Assembly: GCA_017553815.1 (NCBI GenBank)
Contig: JAFZJT010000149.1
Coordinates: forward strand, 1 to 7,395
DNA length: 7,395 nucleotides
Source: Clostridia bacterium
GTDB taxonomy: Bacteria; Bacillota_A; Clostridia; Christensenellales; CAG-138
Direction: 5' to 3'
In this document: positions 1-6,735 of the stretch, piece by piece
Position numbering within the stretch: the first letter of the stretch is position 1
Layout: the number at the start of each line of letters is the position of its first letter
The notes under the pieces: generated by a model
What the model saw: only the letters and a program-made list of their open reading frames with translations
Databases searched by the model: none
What the model was told of the DNA's origin: nothing
Made by a program: the position numbers and the translations under genes

Positions 1-1739
1 AATATTGTGCGTTTTATGGATGCTCTGCATTGCCAACGGTAACGTTTTCGAGTTTGCTCACGGAGATATCAGAAATGGCGTTTGCGAACTGTACGAAACT
101 GAACGCAATAGAGTTTCCTGAAATGCTTACAACGATAGGCAACTATGCCTTCAGTAGCTGCACTGCAATTACAAGCATTGTTCTGCCGGAAAACTTGACC
201 TATTTAGGAGCGAGATCGTTTGAAAACTGTTCGAACATGACATCGGTCGTAATCAAAGATGGTTTGCAGACAATAAATGAATACACTTTTAGCGGCTGCG
301 CTAAACTTACTTCGGTCTCCTTGCCGGATACTGTTAAAACCATAGGTGCATCAGCATTTAACGGCTGCAAGAAGCTTACTTCGATCAAATGCGGTTTTGA
401 TCTTGACAGCATCGGCAACAATGCTTTCAACGGGTGTACTTATCTCGAAACAGTTACACTGAATTTTGGTCTGCGCACGATAGGCAATAATGCTTTTCAG
501 GATTGCAAGGCGCTTGAAACCATAGAGATGCCGATCACAGTATATGAGCTTGGTCAGTATGCATTCAGCGGCTGCACTAAGCTTAAGAATGTTACGCTTT
601 CGGAGCGTATCAAGGTGATAAAGCCGTATACCTTTGCTAACTGCACAGCACTTGTGAATCTTGTTTTGCCAAACGGGGTAAAGGAGATCAAGGATCATGT
701 GTTCTATCAGGATACTAAGCTGACGGATGTTACTATTCCTGAAACTGTTACAAATATTTCGGATGATAATGTTTTCTCGTATCCTCAAAGAACCACTATA
801 CACGGTGTTGCCGGAAGCTATGCGCAAACCTATGCGACCGCAAAGAATATGTCTTTTGTGGATATTACGAACCATGCATCATCGATGCAGCTTATTAATG
901 GCATGACGCAGCTTGTTATACCGCGGACTTATACGATATTGGTATATCCGGATTGGTTCGACGTGCTTCCCGCAGATAACACAGATAAGGTTGAACTCAC
1001 ATCTTCTGATACCTCTGTTGTCAGCGTAGTAAACGGAACTGAACTCAAGGGAGTTAAGGCAGGTACGGCAACGATAACTGCCACAAATACAAACGGTTTT
1101 TCATTCACTTTTGAAGTTGTAGTGAAAAACCTGACTTCGCTCGAGATCACAAATCCACCGGATAAGACAATTTATGCGCTTAATGAAAGTTTCTGTTGGG
1201 ACGGGCTTGAGATAACCGCTGTTTTTGAGGATGGCACAAGGCAGAAGCTTGAAAAGTGGATCTACGATCTGGAGGGCTTCTCATCCACTTCAATCGGAAT
1301 CAAGACTGTGACTGCAAATTGGTGCGGCAAGACCGCAAGCTTTGAGGTCGCGTGCGGCGATTACCATACCGTAACCTTCGTGGATTGGGATGGCACCGTG
1401 CTTAAAACTCAGTTCGTTTATAACGGCGAAGCTGCGGAAGCACCGGAGGATCCGATCCGCCCCGGTTATGACTTTGTTGGCTGGGATCAGAATTTCAGCA
1501 ACATAACTGCCGACTTGGTTGTAACTGCTCTTTATGAGTACATTCCAACATCGCTCCCGGGTGATGTTAATGGCGACGGTGAGATTACGGTGAACGATGC
1601 GCTTATGGTTCTTCGACATGCACTAAGTATTACCGGTGATGCAATAGGTTCAGTAGGCGATGTGAATAATGACGGTGTCATTAATGTTGCCGACGCTCTC
1701 GTAATAATGCGCATTGCGCTGGGCATCGTTGCGCCTTAA
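1..1739 (+). CDS. BspA-type leucine-rich-repeat surface protein with C-terminal dockerin (5' partial)
   Basis: The gene enters from the left edge. The frame is open from base 3, and codons before the TTG at 30 continue the repeat pattern (YCAFYGCSA), so that TTG is not the start; 578 residues are visible. Residues 1 to about 288 are roughly ten to eleven 23-residue LRR_5/BspA repeats of the form AFxxCxxLxxIxLPxxLxxIGxx, closed by the usual cap (IHGVAGSYAQTYA). Next come a Big_2-like Ig domain (about 295-375), a second bacterial Ig-like domain (about 378-451), an InlB/Flg_new-type repeat (about 455-513, with PGYDFVGW) and a type I dockerin (about 519-576). The dockerin has two calcium loops, GDVNGDGEITVNDA and GDVNNDGVINVADA. 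A signal peptide would lie outside the window. By family, such proteins are exported and bind proteins or glycans, and a dockerin docks to a cohesin. The ligand is unknown. Its composition differs from the mobile genes beside it, so it is probably chromosomal. Confidence 0.93.
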   Translation, partial: YCAFYGCSALPTVTFSSLLTEISEMAFANCTKLNAIEFPEMLTTIGNYAFSSCTAITSIVLPENLTYLGARSFENCSNMTSVVIKDGLQTINEYTFSGCAKLTSVSLPDTVKTIGASAFNGCKKLTSIKCGFDLDSIGNNAFNGCTYLETVTLNFGLRTIGNNAFQDCKALETIEMPITVYELGQYAFSGCTKLKNVTLSERIKVIKPYTFANCTALVNLVLPNGVKEIKDHVFYQDTKLTDVTIPETVTNISDDNVFSYPQRTTIHGVAGSYAQTYATAKNMSFVDITNHASSMQLINGMTQLVIPRTYTILVYPDWFDVLPADNTDKVELTSSDTSVVSVVNGTELKGVKAGTATITATNTNGFSFTFEVVVKNLTSLEITNPPDKTIYALNESFCWDGLEITAVFEDGTRQKLEKWIYDLEGFSSTSIGIKTVTANWCGKTASFEVACGDYHTVTFVDWDGTVLKTQFVYNGEAAEAPEDPIRPGYDFVGWDQNFSNITADLVVTALYEYIPTSLPGDVNGDGEITVNDALMVLRHALSITGDAIGSVGDVNNDGVINVADALVIMRIALGIVAP

Positions 1740-1779
1740 AGTGCATGAAGCATCTTAAACTTAACAATTACTTGGCTAT

Positions 1780-1801
1780 GGGAGAGGCGATTGCCTCTCC
1801 C
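1780..1801. terminator. Perfect hairpin between convergent genes, possible terminator
   Basis: GGGAGAGGC (1780-1788), loop GATT, GCCTCTCCC (1793-1801): a perfect 9-bp GC-rich stem 40 bases after the dockerin gene's stop. The T-run (1821-1827) is about 20 bases away rather than directly after the stem, so this is not a textbook intrinsic terminator. The reverse orientation has no T-run after the stem. It most likely ends transcription of the dockerin gene. Confidence 0.5.
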
Positions 1802-1837
1802 GCTTCTTTAAAAGGCAAGATTTTTTTGGTATGGGTT

Positions 1838-2233
1838 TTATTTGAACACTATTTTACAAATAATCTGCATTGTAGCTCTTGCCCTACACGAATTCATTAC
1901 CCTTATCCATTCAAGCTGATTGCTGGTCTTAAGTGCTTCGGTCACACCCGCAGATTTTGCAAGCTGCTCGGTCAAAAGCTCAATCTGCTCAATGGCTTCT
2001 TTATTGATTTCTGCAAGATGCGCATGCAGCGAGCCGTTAAGTGCAAGCTCCATATAGAGCTCGGGCTTATGCTCTTTGAGGAAGCGTTTGCGCTGCCGCC
2101 CGAAGCGGCCGATATCCTCCTGCTTTTCGGAGAGGGAGAGGCGGGGAAGATAGACATCGCCAACGAGATCATAGGTCAGGCCATTGGTTTCGTCAAAGAC
2201 GGTTTCGGGGAGGGTGTTAGTGTTGTTGTTCAT
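1838..2233 (-). CDS. tnpV: TnpV-family transposon-encoded protein
   Basis: 131 residues. The core LTYDLVGDVYLPRLSL, then IGRFGRQRKRFLKEHKP, LHAHLAEI and GVTEAL matches the TnpV family (transposon-encoded protein, PF14198), a small soluble protein often found in Firmicutes mobile elements. I know of no established biochemical function. The frame is open further upstream to 2524, but that part is the shadow of the relaxase gene. The ATG at 2233 is preceded by GAAAGGAG with a 7-base gap, which sets the start. The gene overlaps the end of the relaxase gene by 17 bases, so it is probably co-transcribed and possibly translationally coupled. It is the last gene of the leftward operon and stops 98 bases from the convergent dockerin gene. 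Length and the central motifs look complete; the extreme C-terminus (CKIVFK) is not diagnostic. Confidence 0.85.
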   Translation of the reverse strand: MNNNTNTLPETVFDETNGLTYDLVGDVYLPRLSLSEKQEDIGRFGRQRKRFLKEHKPELYMELALNGSLHAHLAEINKEAIEQIELLTEQLAKSAGVTEALKTSNQLEWIRVMNSCRARATMQIICKIVFK

Positions 2234-3404
2234 AGCGTTTCTCCTTTCGGTTTTTGGTTTGCTCATTTGAGTTTTGTTCTTTTGCTCTTGCTTCGGATAT
2301 GAGCTCGTCAACATAGGCGTTTCCGAAAACTCTGCGCAGAAGAGCGTAGTCGCGTGTTTGTTTGTGAAGTTCATCGGTCTTTTTTTCGAGAGAAGAGATG
2401 ACCTTTTCCAGTCGGTTGTTTTCCTTTTCAAGTTCCTCATTCTCCCCGCGCAGCAGCGCGACCTTATCCCATGCCTTGAAGCAGGAAACGAGTACGGTGC
2501 GAACGAGTGCCTTGAGCCTTTCAAGCAGTGGAATCACGAAGCGTTCGCGGTAGGTCTTTGCGCTCATAAGCTTCGGGGGTTCGGGAAGCGCGTAATCGGG
2601 GCTGCTTTCAAGCAAAACCTCTATACGGTTAAGCTCGGCCTGCGCCGTATCGGCACTTTGAAGCCGAAGCTGTACTTCGTGAAGCTCGTCCCGCTTTTCG
2701 GCAATTTCGGATTCAAGCGCGGCGATCTCCTTTTCGCGCTCCCGCTTCTTGTAATCGAGAACGGAAAGATGCTTTTCGTGCGTGCCTTTCTGCTCCCATT
2801 CGATACCGTACCGTTCCATCACGGCGGCAAGCTCGCGTTTTTCGCTCGTTACCCATTGTGTCCACTCCGTATCGAATCGTGTGCCGCCCTTGAAGCCTTG
2901 CGCTGCAAGTGCCTGTTTGAGTGAAACCCTCGTTTCCAGTCCGCGCTTGCTCCCCGTTGTGAACGGAACGAAGTCGATGTGGATATGCGGCGTAGCTTCG
3001 TCCATGTGCAGATGCGCGGAGAATACACGCAGGTTGGGGTTGCGGGCTTGAAAGCCAAAGTAGTATTCGTTCAACACATCCTTTGCCAGCTCGCCGTTTT
3101 CCGTGCCGCAGGCCATATTATCCTTATCGCCGATCTGAAGGATCAGCTCATGGAAAACCTTCTCCTGTTTGCTTGTGCGTATCTTTTCGTAGTAGTTGGG
3201 AATGATACGGTCCTTCCGTGTTTGCTTTGCGTTGTACTTTTCAAGAGCTTCATCGAACAGCTCGTGATAAACTTTTTTGATCGGTTCGTTTATATAGTCG
3301 ATATTGAACCTTGTTCGACTGCCGTCCACATTCTCGGCCTTGAACTTACGGCTGTTGTGGTTGATGGAGCCTTTACCTACCATTGCGCTGATGGTTCTTT
3401 TCAT
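2217..3404 (-). CDS. MobV/Pre-type relaxase (plasmid mobilization/recombination protein)
   Basis: 395 residues from the chosen ATG. The N-terminal Mob_Pre domain (PF01076) covers about residues 5-215. Motif I is H16-N-S-R19, the counterpart of the HNxR motif whose histidine is the DNA-linking nucleophile in MobM of pMV158. The metal-binding motif is HMDEATPHIH (H133, D135, E136, H140, H142), the MobV signature HxDExxPHxH. Residues 218-260 and 317-350 are charged heptad-like coiled coils, common in MobV C-termini, and the tail is basic. By family it nicks oriT on one strand, stays attached to the 5' end and pilots the strand into a conjugation channel supplied by another element. The frame is open upstream to a TTG at 3482 and beyond, but that part crosses a palindrome and lacks family features. 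The ATG at 3383 is a second candidate; neither ATG has a strong ribosome binding site. The gene follows the ATPase gene after 366 bases and overlaps tnpV. Confidence 0.92.
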   Translation of the reverse strand: MKRTISAMVGKGSINHNSRKFKAENVDGSRTRFNIDYINEPIKKVYHELFDEALEKYNAKQTRKDRIIPNYYEKIRTSKQEKVFHELILQIGDKDNMACGTENGELAKDVLNEYYFGFQARNPNLRVFSAHLHMDEATPHIHIDFVPFTTGSKRGLETRVSLKQALAAQGFKGGTRFDTEWTQWVTSEKRELAAVMERYGIEWEQKGTHEKHLSVLDYKKREREKEIAALESEIAEKRDELHEVQLRLQSADTAQAELNRIEVLLESSPDYALPEPPKLMSAKTYRERFVIPLLERLKALVRTVLVSCFKAWDKVALLRGENEELEKENNRLEKVISSLEKKTDELHKQTRDYALLRRVFGNAYVDELISEARAKEQNSNEQTKNRKEKRYEQQH

Positions 3405-3429
3405 ACGGTTATTGTGAATGCTCGCCTTT

Positions 3430-3449
3430 GTTACTTTCGCGAAAGTAAC
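3430..3449. other. 20-bp perfect palindrome upstream of relaxase, candidate oriT
   Basis: GTTACTTTCGCGAAAGTAAC is fully self-complementary. On the minus strand the flanks GCTTTT and AAAGGC can extend the stem by six pairs, with one G-U wobble and a small bulge. It lies 25 bases upstream of the relaxase ATG. In pMV158, oriT with its inverted repeats lies just upstream of mobM, so position and structure fit a MobV origin of transfer. I cannot place a nick site. It could instead be an operator for mob. Confidence 0.5.
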
Positions 3450-3514
3450 GCAAAAGCACTTTTGACAGCCTGCGGCCTTCAAAAGATGCTGTTTGCGCCC
3501 TGCGGGGCTGCCCG

Positions 3515-3550
3515 GCGAGGAATCGGTATAAACCTTACCCGCTTCCTCGC
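3515..3550. repeat. Interrupted stem-loop between ATPase and relaxase genes
   Basis: GCGAGGAA (3515-3522) is complementary to TTCCTCGC (3543-3550), and inside it GGTA (3525-3528) pairs with TACC (3536-3539), leaving a 7-base loop. This makes a 12-bp stem with small internal loops, in noncoding DNA. It may be part of the transfer origin, a single-strand initiation signal, or a structured leader of the mob transcript. Function is inferred only. Confidence 0.4.
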
Positions 3551-3600
3551 ATTAACGCATCTTGGATAAACCACATCGGCAATAACCAAGCTTTTTCGTC

Positions 3601-3765
3601 CGTGACGATAAACTATCATCTGTGACGATAAAACCAATTTACCGTCACGCGAATTTACCCATACGCCGTTTGGCTTTTCTGCGGCCAAGCCCCCTCGCGT
3701 GACGCTGCGTGACGATAAAACGAACACTGTCAAAATCAGCGTCACGAGCGACACGGAGCGTCACG
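3601..3765. repeat. Iteron-like cluster of seven GTGACG motifs, candidate replication origin
   Basis: The 6-base core GTGACG occurs seven times in 165 bases. Forward copies start at 3602, 3622, 3699 and 3709; inverted copies (CGTCAC) are at 3643-3648, 3740-3745 and 3759-3764. Six of the seven have a C before the core. Two classes appear: GTGACGATAAA (3602-3612, 3622-3632, 3709-3719, and inverted 3638-3648 with one change) and CGTGACGCT followed by G or C (3698, 3737 and 3756 regions). Spacings of 20, 10 and 19 bases put sites on about the same helix face. The cluster starts 6 bases past the stop of the RepA-like ATPase gene. By analogy with iteron plasmids it may bind a replication initiator; it could also be an operator array. 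Confidence 0.55.
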
Positions 3766-3770
3766 AAAGA

Positions 3771-4916
3771 CTAAAGGGCATCCTTTCCTCCCATATACAT
3801 AAGTCGTATCTTCCGACCGTCATGGGTGCGGAACGGGGCATACAGCACGGAGTAGTCTTTCAACAACCTAGAGATATTAACATTCAGCTTTCTGGAGAGA
3901 TGCTGCGGCATCAATTCACAGCCGATACGCAAAGCAAGTTCGGTCGCGCTTCCTTCCCAAAGCGGAGAAGCTTCATTCACCAATGCGGCGACTGAATCGA
4001 GCAGCGGATCGGGAGGATCGCGCCATAGCTCGGTTTCGGAGCCAACAAGTTCCCAAATGCAGTTCTCGTTTTGAAACTTGAGATTGAATCTGCTGTCCTG
4101 CTGATCGCGGCCTACAACATCGAGCACTGCATCGCCGCTTGTGCGTTTCTCCTTCCGAAGCAGGAACGCGCCGTCGGCAGCGCCGAGCAAACCCGTGGTG
4201 CCAGAGATCATATCGAACTTATCGTCTGCATCCTGCTTGCGCGTATGATGAACGATTATTATCGCAACGGGCAGCTTGTCCGTCAGTGCTTTGAGCGCAG
4301 CAATGATCTGGTAGTCGTTTGCATAGCTGTACTTCTCACCTTCTGCACCGCGTACCTTTTGAAGCGTGTCGATTATGATGAGCCTTGTATCGCTGTGGGA
4401 GAGAATAAAGCCTTCAAGCTGCTGCACAAGCCCGTTCTCAACGCATTTCGACCTTGTGGCAAAGTGGAAGTTGTCGGCGGCTTCAATGCCGTACATACGG
4501 GATAACCTCGTTTGCAGCCTCGCTTTATCATCCTCAAGCGCAAGATACAGCACCGAGCCTTTTCTAACCGGCATATTCCAAAGCGGAGTCCCTGTTGCCA
4601 CGGCATAGCCGATCTGCGTTACAAGAAACGATTTACCTATCTTCGGCGAGCCCGCCATAAGGTAGGTGCCGGGGTAGAGCATGCCTTCGATTATCGGGAG
4701 CTTGGGAAGGAACGCCGTATCGAGAAGCGCCTGCATTGTAACGGTTTCGATATAGCGCGGATCGAGCGTTCGCGGATCAAAATCAGTATTTTCGTTTTCG
4801 CTATTGCCAAAATCGCCGCAATCTGCTATAATAACCGAAGTGATAGAGGGTGACTGCTTTGCATCTGCGCCAACAGATGTGAGTTCGGCAGTCATCTTTT
4901 CTTTACCCGCGCTCAT
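3771..4916 (-). CDS. RepA-like AAA ATPase (RecA-fold replicative helicase family)
   Basis: 381 residues. The AAA_25/RepA-type RecA fold spans about residues 60-270: Walker A GSPKIGKS (89-96), the ALEDD segment (126-130), Walker B LIIIDTLQ with D183, and the HHTRK motif (223-227) typical of RSF1010-RepA-like hexameric helicases. Residues 305-380 look like a winged-helix DNA-binding tail. The first 55 residues are low in family features. A longer ATG at 4922 exists, but AAGGAGGA sits only one base from it; the ATG at 4916 has a 7-base gap and overlaps the upstream stop as ATGA, so it is chosen. By family the protein would unwind DNA at an origin, or serve as a plasmid-type ATPase for the excised circle. 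No separate RepC-like initiator is visible. The seven-copy motif cluster begins 6 bases past its stop. Confidence 0.85.
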   Translation of the reverse strand: MSAGKEKMTAELTSVGADAKQSPSITSVIIADCGDFGNSENENTDFDPRTLDPRYIETVTMQALLDTAFLPKLPIIEGMLYPGTYLMAGSPKIGKSFLVTQIGYAVATGTPLWNMPVRKGSVLYLALEDDKARLQTRLSRMYGIEAADNFHFATRSKCVENGLVQQLEGFILSHSDTRLIIIDTLQKVRGAEGEKYSYANDYQIIAALKALTDKLPVAIIIVHHTRKQDADDKFDMISGTTGLLGAADGAFLLRKEKRTSGDAVLDVVGRDQQDSRFNLKFQNENCIWELVGSETELWRDPPDPLLDSVAALVNEASPLWEGSATELALRIGCELMPQHLSRKLNVNISRLLKDYSVLYAPFRTHDGRKIRLMYMGGKDAL

Positions 4917-5239
4917 GGGCATTCCTCCTTCATACCGCCGAGCGTTCGCGTGATAAGCTCGATATTCTCATGAAGCTCATCCCGTATCCCGCTTGCGGAT
5001 TCGATGCGCCTCAGTTCATCGAGTACGGCTGCAAGCTGATCCCGCAGGGCTTTATACACCCTCGGGTTGCCTTGAACTACGATCTCGCGGTCAAGGCATT
5101 TTCTGTAGCAGTACTCCTGCTTGGGCAGACCGGAAAGCGCAACGGCTATATTGATCTGCTCGTTTTCTTCGGGAGAAACGCGGAATCCGACCGTGATGTT
5201 TCTCCACCTGTTGTGATTGTCTCTGTTTTTAGCTGACAT
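4913..5239 (-). CDS. Small ribbon-helix-helix-type, MobC-like DNA-binding protein
   Basis: 108 residues. NITVGFRVSPEENEQINIAVALSGLPKQEYCYRKCL (about 14-49) has the strand-helix-helix pattern of MobC/RHH accessory proteins: a strand carrying alternating T, G and R, then the PEE helix, then the SGLPKQEY turn and second helix. The C-terminal half is helical and charged, suited to dimerisation. The family occurs in clostridial elements between an integrase and an AAA ATPase, as here; some database names for relatives (rRNA biogenesis) are probably wrong. The ATG at 5239 follows AAAGGTGG with an 8-base gap and begins 3 bases after the integrase stop. The stop overlaps the ATPase start as ATGA. Likely role: relaxosome accessory protein, repressor of the operon, or binder of the origin repeats. 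The target is unknown. Confidence 0.75.
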   Translation of the reverse strand: MSAKNRDNHNRWRNITVGFRVSPEENEQINIAVALSGLPKQEYCYRKCLDREIVVQGNPRVYKALRDQLAAVLDELRRIESASGIRDELHENIELITRTLGGMKEECP

Positions 5240-5242
5240 TCT

Positions 5243-6325
5243 TCAATCCACCTTTCTGATCTCGTTTAGTTTAGTTGCCATATCCGTTTGTGTGGTTGGA
5301 AACAGATGGGCGTAATTGTAAGTGATATTGATGCTTTCATGACCGACGCGCTCTGCAATAGCGACAGCCGAATATCCCATATCTATCAAAAGTGAAACAT
5401 GGCTGTGCCTTAAATCGTGTATCCTTATCCGCTTCACGCCGGCTGCTTTAGCGCCGCGATCCATTTCGTGGTGCAGATAGCTCTTTGTTATCTCAAAGAT
5501 ACGGTCTTTTTCGCCTATGCCGTATAGCTGCTTCAGATAATCTTTGATCTCGTCAGCAAGAAAATCAGGCATTGTGATATCACGAACGCTTTTAGGCGTT
5601 TTGGGATCGGTCACAACATCCTTTCCGTCGATACGCTGAAATGATTTTGTTATGGACACCGTTTTGCGATCAAAATTAAAATCCGACGGCGTAAGCGCGA
5701 GCAGTTCGCCTTCGCGGATACCGCACCAATACAGAAGCTCAAAGGCATAGAATGAAACAGGCTTATCCATGATCGCATAGGAAAATCTTTGATATTCTTC
5801 CTGTGTCCAGAACAGCATTTCTCTGCTCTTGGATTTGCCCATGTTTCCGACCTTTGCCGCGGGATTCTCACGAAGACCGTAGAACTTGACCGCATGGTTA
5901 AAAATAGCGCTGAATTGATTATGCAGGGTTTTGAGATATACGGGGGAATATGGCTTTCCATTCTTGTCCCTGCCGTTCAGCATCTCGTTCTGCCATGCGA
6001 TGATGTCCTTCGGTTGGATCTTATTGATCTTACGCTTTGCGAAGTACGGAAGTATCTTTGTGCGAATGATATGCTCCTTCGTGTGCCATGTGTTCTCTTT
6101 GATGCGATTCCTTACATCGGCGGTATAGAGTTCAACAAAGCTCTCAAGGCTCATATCAAGGTCTGCAGTGGTCTTGCTGACTTGTTCTCTTTCCCAGGCA
6201 AGTGCTTCTCGCTTTGTGGGAAAGCCTCTCTTTGTGGTCTGCCTGCGCTTACCTTGCCAATCGGTATAGCGGTAATAGACCTTCCATGTGTTGGTTTTAG
6301 TTTCTTTATAAACAGTCAAATACAT
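5243..6325 (-). CDS. int: Tyrosine recombinase / phage-type integrase of the mobile element
   Basis: 360 residues. An N-terminal AP2-like arm-binding domain (about 1-50, WKVYYRYTDWQGKRRQTTKRGF) is followed by a SAM-like core-binding domain (about 58-160) and the catalytic domain (about 172-355). The catalytic set is complete: R204 (CGIREGE), K242, H303 and R306 (HDLRH), H329 (VGHES) and nucleophile Y338 (NYAHLF). It would integrate and excise the element between attP and attB by strand exchange through a 3'-phosphotyrosine. The frame is open to 6361, but the ATG at 6325 overlaps the stop of the excisionase-like gene as TGATG and has AAAGGA just upstream, so it is used. Length and organisation match Tn916/phage-type integrases of Firmicutes. 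It is the second gene of the leftward operon, which fits joint control of excision and downstream mobilization genes. Confidence 0.95.
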   Translation of the reverse strand: MYLTVYKETKTNTWKVYYRYTDWQGKRRQTTKRGFPTKREALAWEREQVSKTTADLDMSLESFVELYTADVRNRIKENTWHTKEHIIRTKILPYFAKRKINKIQPKDIIAWQNEMLNGRDKNGKPYSPVYLKTLHNQFSAIFNHAVKFYGLRENPAAKVGNMGKSKSREMLFWTQEEYQRFSYAIMDKPVSFYAFELLYWCGIREGELLALTPSDFNFDRKTVSITKSFQRIDGKDVVTDPKTPKSVRDITMPDFLADEIKDYLKQLYGIGEKDRIFEITKSYLHHEMDRGAKAAGVKRIRIHDLRHSHVSLLIDMGYSAVAIAERVGHESINITYNYAHLFPTTQTDMATKLNEIRKVD

Positions 6326-6519
6326 CACTTCCTTTCTTTGCTTTCGACTGCGCCGTAGCATGTTTTTTCGAGAAAGTATTGCTTATTAACTCGCCCGGCA
6401 ATGGTTAGGAATCCTTTTTCCTTCAGCTCATCGTTGAGCTTGCGGACTATTTTGTAGGCATGAGATTTGGAGATATCAAGGATATCAGCAACTTCTTCTA
6501 CTCTCAAAAATGTTGGCAT
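6325..6519 (-). CDS. Excisionase-like small winged helix-turn-helix protein
   Basis: 64 residues. LRVEEVADILDISKSHAYKIVRKLNDEL (about 5-32) is a helix-turn-helix of the MerR/excisionase type, followed by a short strand region with a basic patch (GRVNKQYFLEK), as in small directionality factors. A perfect ribosome binding site, GGGAGGTGAT, lies 7 bases before the ATG at 6519. The ATG at 6537 lies upstream of that site and is rejected. The stop overlaps the integrase start (TGATG), so the two are translationally coupled. Xis proteins bend DNA at att sites and favour excision; the role here is inferred from fold, size and position. It could also be a transcription regulator. Transcription would start from the strong promoter at 6637-6665, leaving a leader of about 100 bases. 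Confidence 0.75.
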   Translation of the reverse strand: MPTFLRVEEVADILDISKSHAYKIVRKLNDELKEKGFLTIAGRVNKQYFLEKTCYGAVESKERK

Positions 6520-6636
6520 ACTATCACCTCCCTTCATTCAATTTTGTAAGAAAATGCGCGTTGCTTCGTGTAATGCAATTAAGTCAGCATAATAAAGAAA
6601 TGAGAATACGATAAACAAATAAGCGCATATACTTCT

Positions 6637-6665
6637 ATTATACTAAACATAAAAGCTTTTGTCAA
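6637..6665 (-). promoter_or_regulatory. Consensus promoter for the xis-int operon
   Basis: Read leftward: TTGACA (6665 to 6660), 17-base spacer, TATAAT (6642 to 6637). Both boxes match the housekeeping sigma consensus perfectly at ideal spacing. The spacer contains the palindrome AAAAGCTTTT (6651-6660) next to ACTAAAC (6642-6648, plus-strand sense), which also overlaps the -10. Such a strong promoter would need repression to keep the element integrated. Confidence 0.85.
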
Positions 6666-6706
6666 TAGGTTTTAGCGCAAAATTAAAATATATTAGTTTA
6701 GAGATA

Positions 6707-6735
6707 TTGACACTATTAAACCTATATGTTAGACT
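6707..6735 (+). promoter_or_regulatory. Promoter for the Xre-type regulator
   Basis: TTGACA (6707-6712), 17-base spacer, TAGACT (6730-6735), about 30 bases before the regulator ATG. Putative operator sites overlap it: ACTAAAC at 6733-6739, the related ATTAAACC at 6715-6722, and an inverted GTTTAG at 6696-6701. This suggests autoregulation. Confidence 0.75.

Larger units (their letters stand above)
3405..3770. other. 366-base noncoding segment rich in repeats
   Basis: This gap inside an otherwise compact operon holds the 20-bp palindrome, the interrupted stem-loop and the GTGACG cluster. Open frames crossing it (for example minus 3479-3754 from GTG) have no ribosome binding site and no recognisable domain. 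A TTGACA on the minus strand (3733 to 3728) has no suitable -10 at 16-18 bases, so I do not call a promoter. The segment is best read as the element's origin region. Confidence 0.5.

Noticed and set aside
30..32. TTG as start of the dockerin protein
   Set aside because: The upstream codons continue the LRR repeat without a stop to the window edge, so the gene is cut by the window.
1..1000. Regular roughly 69-base periodicity at the left end as a DNA repeat or CRISPR-like array
   Set aside because: It is explained by 23-residue protein repeats; bases vary freely at synonymous positions and there are no spacer-like units.
1838..1846. TTATTTGAA, with its inverse TTCAAATAA at 7303-7311, as element ends
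   Set aside because: Only 9 AT-rich bases, inverted, and one copy overlaps the tnpV stop; chance is the better explanation.
1745..2302. 185-residue plus-strand open frame opposite tnpV
   Set aside because: The minus-strand TnpV match and its ribosome binding site explain the region; the plus frame begins inside the terminator area.
3405..3551. N-terminal extension of the relaxase frame, open from 3551 with a TTG at 3482
   Set aside because: It translates through the palindrome and stem-loop, has no ribosome binding site or family similarity that I recognise, and the MobV motif I is already near the N-terminus from the ATG at 3404.
2274..3569. Long plus-strand open frames opposite the relaxase gene
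   Set aside because: They are antisense shadows of a clear MobV gene, with no ribosome binding sites or recognisable domains.
3728..3733. TTGACA on the minus strand as a mob promoter
   Set aside because: No acceptable -10 at 16-18 bases downstream; the expected place reads ACGCAG inside a repeat copy.
3479..3754. 91-residue minus-strand open frame from a GTG
   Set aside because: It lies across the repeat cluster and hairpin, has no ribosome binding site and no domain; most likely noncoding DNA.
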